Shown: positions 60,880-64,000 of the stretch, in pieces
How positions within the stretch are numbered: the stretch's first letter is position 1
Layout: each line of letters opens with the position of its first letter
Assembly: GCA_012719125.1 (NCBI GenBank)
Contig: JAAYAY010000269.1
Coordinates: 62,001 to 126,000 of the forward strand
Reading direction: 5' to 3'
Length of the DNA: 64,000 bases
DNA from: Planctomycetaceae bacterium
GTDB lineage: Bacteria > Planctomycetota > Planctomycetia > Pirellulales > Thermoguttaceae
Translations under genes and position numbers: made by a program
The notes under the pieces: model-generated
What the model saw: only the letters and a program-made list of their open reading frames with translations
Database searches by the model: none
Told to the model about the DNA's origin: nothing

Positions 60880-63800
60880 ATGCGTGGACATGAAGAGAAC
60901 TCGACCTTCGTTCAACGCTTCGATGTCGTGCGCAAAGCGGTCATACGCATGCAGGTGGTGCGAGGTCTCTGCTGGGGGATCTGTACTGCCGGTGCGGCAA
61001 TCGCGGCACTGGCGGCGGCGGATTACTTTTTGGAATGGCCGTGGCACACCCGGGCGACGTGGCTGGTCGCCGGTATGGGGTTTGCGGCGTTCGTTTCGGC
61101 CATGGGCATTCTGCGCCCCGTGTTGCACTGGAGCCGCCCGAAGACCGCACGGGAACTGGAGGCACTCTTTCCCCAACTGGGCCAGCGAGTGCGAACGGTC
61201 GTGCAGTTCTCCGGCCGCGATCCGCAGAGGATTTCTGGCGAGGGCGTGAGGCCCGACCTGGTGTCGGCCCTGGAAGACGAAACCCGCAGCCAAGCGGAGC
61301 CGCTCGATCTGAACGAACTGGTTCCCCGGCGTCCGGCCGTTGTGGCTGCAGTGACGGCCGCGATTCCGTTCGTCTTGTTGGCGGCCGGGTTCCTTCTCGA
61401 CTGGCAGTGGCGTCTGGCCGTCAGCCGTGCCTTGCTGGGAAATACCCCCTACACCACGATTGCCGTGAAGCCCGGCGACGTGATCGTCGACCAGGGCCAT
61501 GACCTGACGCTCAGCCTCACACTTCAAGGCCGCGTCGATCGCCAGGTCGCCCTGGTGACGCAAAAGTCCGATGCTCCGGAAGCGGGCACCACGACCGAAG
61601 CCCTGGATTCGGCGTCGATCGCGAGTCGCTCGGACGACGGCCGAAGCCTGGAGTACTGCGTGGCGATGAGTGAGGTGAACGACCCGTTCGACTACCGGTT
61701 TCTTGCCGGGAAGCTGGAAAGCCCGGCGCACCACGTGACCATACGGTATCCGCTGAGCCTCACCAAGTTCGAGGCTACCTTGACGCCGCCGGAGTATACC
61801 GGTCTGCCTGCCAAGACGACCGAAGGGGGCGACCTTCTAGTTATCGAAGACAGCCGGATCGAGTTCACCCTTCAATTCGACCGCTCGTGCCGCGAGGCGT
61901 ATCTACTGATCAGCGATCCTCCCTATACGAAGACGGAAAGGGGCACGCCCGAACGTATCGATCTTCAGCCCGGCGAGGGCGGGTTGCAGGCCGCGGTGCA
62001 GCTTCGCGAGGACAAGGTCTATTCGATCGTGGCGTCGGCCAGGGAAGGCAGCCCGCTGCCGGAGAACGAATACCGGATCCGGATCCGCAAGGACCAGGCT
62101 CCCCACGTGCGATTCGACGATCCACCGGAGGCCTGGGAGGTGAACCCGCTGGCGGAGGTGCCGATGCGGATTCGCGTCGACGACGACTTCGGCGTCAGCA
62201 AGGCGGGCATCGTGTTTCAGATCGATAACGGCGAGGAACGCCGTCTCGCGACCGCCGAGTACAGCACGAGCGTCAAGCCCGACGCCGAAGGGAAGATCGC
62301 CCTGACGACGCGAGCCGCGTTGGAGGAGCTTCTGATCCTGGAGGATTTCCCGGTCACGGAGACCAGTGCAGTCACCTACTACGGTTACGTCGAAGACAAC
62401 TATCCGGAGAAGCCGAAACAAGCGACGACGGACCTTCGGTTCATCGAGATCCGGCCGTTCATGCGGTTCTTCCGGTTGGGCGGCACCTGCCAAGGCAACG
62501 GGCAGTGCATGACTCTCGAAGAGTTGATCGCGAGGCAGCGCCACCTGCTGAACCGCACGACGCGGATCGCGCGGGCGGGCAAGGCTGCCGTGCCCGACGA
62601 CCGCGCGCTCGGCGAGATGATCCGGTCGGAGACGAATCTCGCCGACTTCGCCATCGGGTTTGCCGAGGCGCTGGAAGCGATGGTCGACTATCGGTGCGAG
62701 TTTCTCTACGAGGCGGAAAAGGCGATGCGAGAGAGCATCGTTCGGCTTCGCGCGCGCGAGTTTGCGCCGTCTGCCGAACGCCAGGCGGAGGCCTTGGCGT
62801 CGCTGATCAAGGCCAGGGGCGCCATCCGTAATGTTTTTGGGGAGAGCATGTCGGCTGCCGCGGCCCAGAAGTTCGATCGCGAGCAGATGCAGAAGCTCCG
62901 CAAGCCGCCGACCGAGGAGGAACAGGCGGAGCAGATTGCCGCCCAGTTGGGAGAACTGGCCGAAAGGGAACGGATCGTTTACGAGACGCTCGGCGGGGCC
63001 CCCTGCGAGGCACGCAGCCCGTCCGAAACGCCGTCAAGCAATTCACAGGCATCCTCGGCCGCCAGCCAAGCGTCCCAGCAGGCTGAGCCGCAGGAGTCTG
63101 AGGGGGGACAGAAACCCGAGCAGAAGGAACAGACGTCTTCTGACGGCAAGGAACTGGAACGCCGCCAGTACGAGATCGTCCTGGACGCCTACCAGATCCA
63201 GAAACAACTGGAGGGACTCGAAGATATCACGGAACTGGCCAGACGCCGCATGGGCGGCAGCATCGAGCAGGCCGAACGGGCATCGGACGCGATGCTTCGA
63301 GGCGACAACGAGTCGGCACGTGATGCCGCGGGAGAGGCCAGTCGCTCTCTCAAGGAACTGGCGCGGCATGTGGCCGGACTCACGGCACGAGATCTCGCCG
63401 GCAAGATCGGGGCCGCCCGCAACCTTTCCGCCGAACTGGCCCAGGAACACCGCGATCTGGCCGACCGCCTCGACGGGAACCTGCCTCCCGGTTCGCCGTC
63501 GCAGCAAGGGTCTCCGTCCGGTTCGGCCGGTGAGAAGAAGGAGGGCGATCAGCCCTCTTCCTCATCGGCGTTGGGAGGCCGGCGAGCTTCCCAGCAGGGA
63601 CAGCCGGGACAAAGGGGGCAAGGCGAAGGCCGGGGCGAAACCAACCAGGCTCAGAGCGGGAACCTTGAAGGTTCGGAGGGCCGTGGCTCGGGGGACCTGA
63701 ACGGGTTGGCGAGCCTCGCTGGTGAAGCGGGGCTTACACCAGAACGGGGCACGCCCGCAACCCAGCCTTCACAAGGAGACGCGTACCATGCGCACAAGTC

Positions 63801-64000
63801 CCAAATTGAGACTCTAAAAGATTTGCTCGACGCCCTGGCTCGCGACGGCGACTTGGACGGCGAGCTTGCCGCGAAACTGGCTGCGGCCCTGGAAGCGACG
63901 GATTTGAAGACGCTCCTGCGCGAGATCGAGGCCATCGAGGAGAGCCTTCGCAATGCCGGTGGTCGCAATCCGGGTGTGGAGGTTCGGGCCGTGGCCCGGC
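60880..64000 (+). CDS. Giant membrane/coiled-coil protein, C terminus beyond the window
   Basis: From the ATG at 60880 one frame stays open to base 64000 (1040 codons, no stop). Two or three TM segments lie at about residues 25-70 and 150-170 (AGAAIAALAAADYFLEW; WLVAGMGFAAFVSAMG; VAAVTAAIPFVLLAAGFLLD). A periplasmic part of beta-rich domains follows (YTTIAVKPGDVIVDQGHDLT; TLTPPEYTGLPAKT). After about residue 560 it becomes coiled coil, then very Gln/Gly/Ser-rich (for example QQGQPGQRGQGEGRG). It resembles DUF4175-type proteins found after BatA in planctomycete operons. Its start is 11 bp after batA. Scaffold or secretion role is inference. Confidence 0.85.
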   Translation, partial: MRGHEENSTFVQRFDVVRKAVIRMQVVRGLCWGICTAGAAIAALAAADYFLEWPWHTRATWLVAGMGFAAFVSAMGILRPVLHWSRPKTARELEALFPQLGQRVRTVVQFSGRDPQRISGEGVRPDLVSALEDETRSQAEPLDLNELVPRRPAVVAAVTAAIPFVLLAAGFLLDWQWRLAVSRALLGNTPYTTIAVKPGDVIVDQGHDLTLSLTLQGRVDRQVALVTQKSDAPEAGTTTEALDSASIASRSDDGRSLEYCVAMSEVNDPFDYRFLAGKLESPAHHVTIRYPLSLTKFEATLTPPEYTGLPAKTTEGGDLLVIEDSRIEFTLQFDRSCREAYLLISDPPYTKTERGTPERIDLQPGEGGLQAAVQLREDKVYSIVASAREGSPLPENEYRIRIRKDQAPHVRFDDPPEAWEVNPLAEVPMRIRVDDDFGVSKAGIVFQIDNGEERRLATAEYSTSVKPDAEGKIALTTRAALEELLILEDFPVTETSAVTYYGYVEDNYPEKPKQATTDLRFIEIRPFMRFFRLGGTCQGNGQCMTLEELIARQRHLLNRTTRIARAGKAAVPDDRALGEMIRSETNLADFAIGFAEALEAMVDYRCEFLYEAEKAMRESIVRLRAREFAPSAERQAEALASLIKARGAIRNVFGESMSAAAAQKFDREQMQKLRKPPTEEEQAEQIAAQLGELAERERIVYETLGGAPCEARSPSETPSSNSQASSAASQASQQAEPQESEGGQKPEQKEQTSSDGKELERRQYEIVLDAYQIQKQLEGLEDITELARRRMGGSIEQAERASDAMLRGDNESARDAAGEASRSLKELARHVAGLTARDLAGKIGAARNLSAELAQEHRDLADRLDGNLPPGSPSQQGSPSGSAGEKKEGDQPSSSSALGGRRASQQGQPGQRGQGEGRGETNQAQSGNLEGSEGRGSGDLNGLASLAGEAGLTPERGTPATQPSQGDAYHAHKSQIETLKDLLDALARDGDLDGELAAKLAAALEATDLKTLLREIEAIEESLRNAGGRNPGVEVRAVAR

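Overview
The window is a GC-rich bacterial chromosome segment, almost certainly from a planctomycete (Planctomycetota, Pirellulales-like). The evidence is the gene content: small conserved proteins I associate with that phylum, secreted paralogue families with no wider match, FHA-domain proteins, a MoxR/DUF58/BatA operon, a squalene-hopene-cyclase-like gene beside a DUF116-polyprenyl synthase fusion, and many dispersed palindromic repeats. Shine-Dalgarno sites are often weak, and GTG or TTG starts are frequent. No phage, integrase, CRISPR array, rRNA or tRNA gene was seen.

Layout. 1-6.9 kb (minus): respiratory complex I genes nuoA-B-C-D, then a two-gene AAA ATPase/DUF4276 cassette that looks like a defence module, then nuoE-F-G (nuoG runs off the edge). 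7.6-12.4 kb: an M20 peptidase, a small secreted aromatic-rich protein, and an overlapping lipase-yqgF-SDR operon. 12.8-15.5 kb (minus): a basic-tailed protein and two tandem FHA paralogues with a small conserved gene between them. 16-21.4 kb (minus): the glycine cleavage genes gcvT-gcvH-gcvPA-gcvPB followed by a lipoate ligase, a complete route for lipoylated GcvH and glycine oxidation. Upstream of gcvT, at 21.73-21.96 kb, is a promoter-driven, terminator-ended structured RNA that I cannot assign to a family.

22.1-34.1 kb is a presumptive isoprenoid-lipid locus. It has a divergent radical SAM enzyme, then on plus an SHC-like cyclase with a DxDD acid motif, a DUF116-polyprenyl synthase fusion, a GT4 glycosyltransferase, a second alpha-alpha-toroid protein, and a LolD-type ATPase with a large FtsX-like permease. 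The set could make, cyclise, glycosylate and export a terpenoid lipid; that is inference from domains and order.

34-42.5 kb: a membrane protein, csrA, queE and queC opposed to queF (queuosine precursor synthesis, no queD here), a PPDK/PEPS regulatory kinase-phosphatase, a Gfo/Idh oxidoreductase overlapping a class-III aminotransferase, and a TIM-barrel sugar isomerase-like protein. 42.5-51 kb: a large FHA/coiled-coil membrane protein with five 45-residue repeats, a DksA/TraR zinc-finger protein, an HtrA-type protease overlapping a truncated DUF202 gene, and a large secreted protein with carbohydrate-binding-like ends. 51-56 kb: a decayed REP-associated transposase with inverted ends, hypothetical proteins, and three paralogous secreted proteins. 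55.9-64 kb (plus): a caspase/C13-like secreted protein and a MoxR-DUF58-BatA-giant membrane protein operon that runs off the right edge.

Most other long open frames are antisense shadows caused by the strong third-position GC bias.
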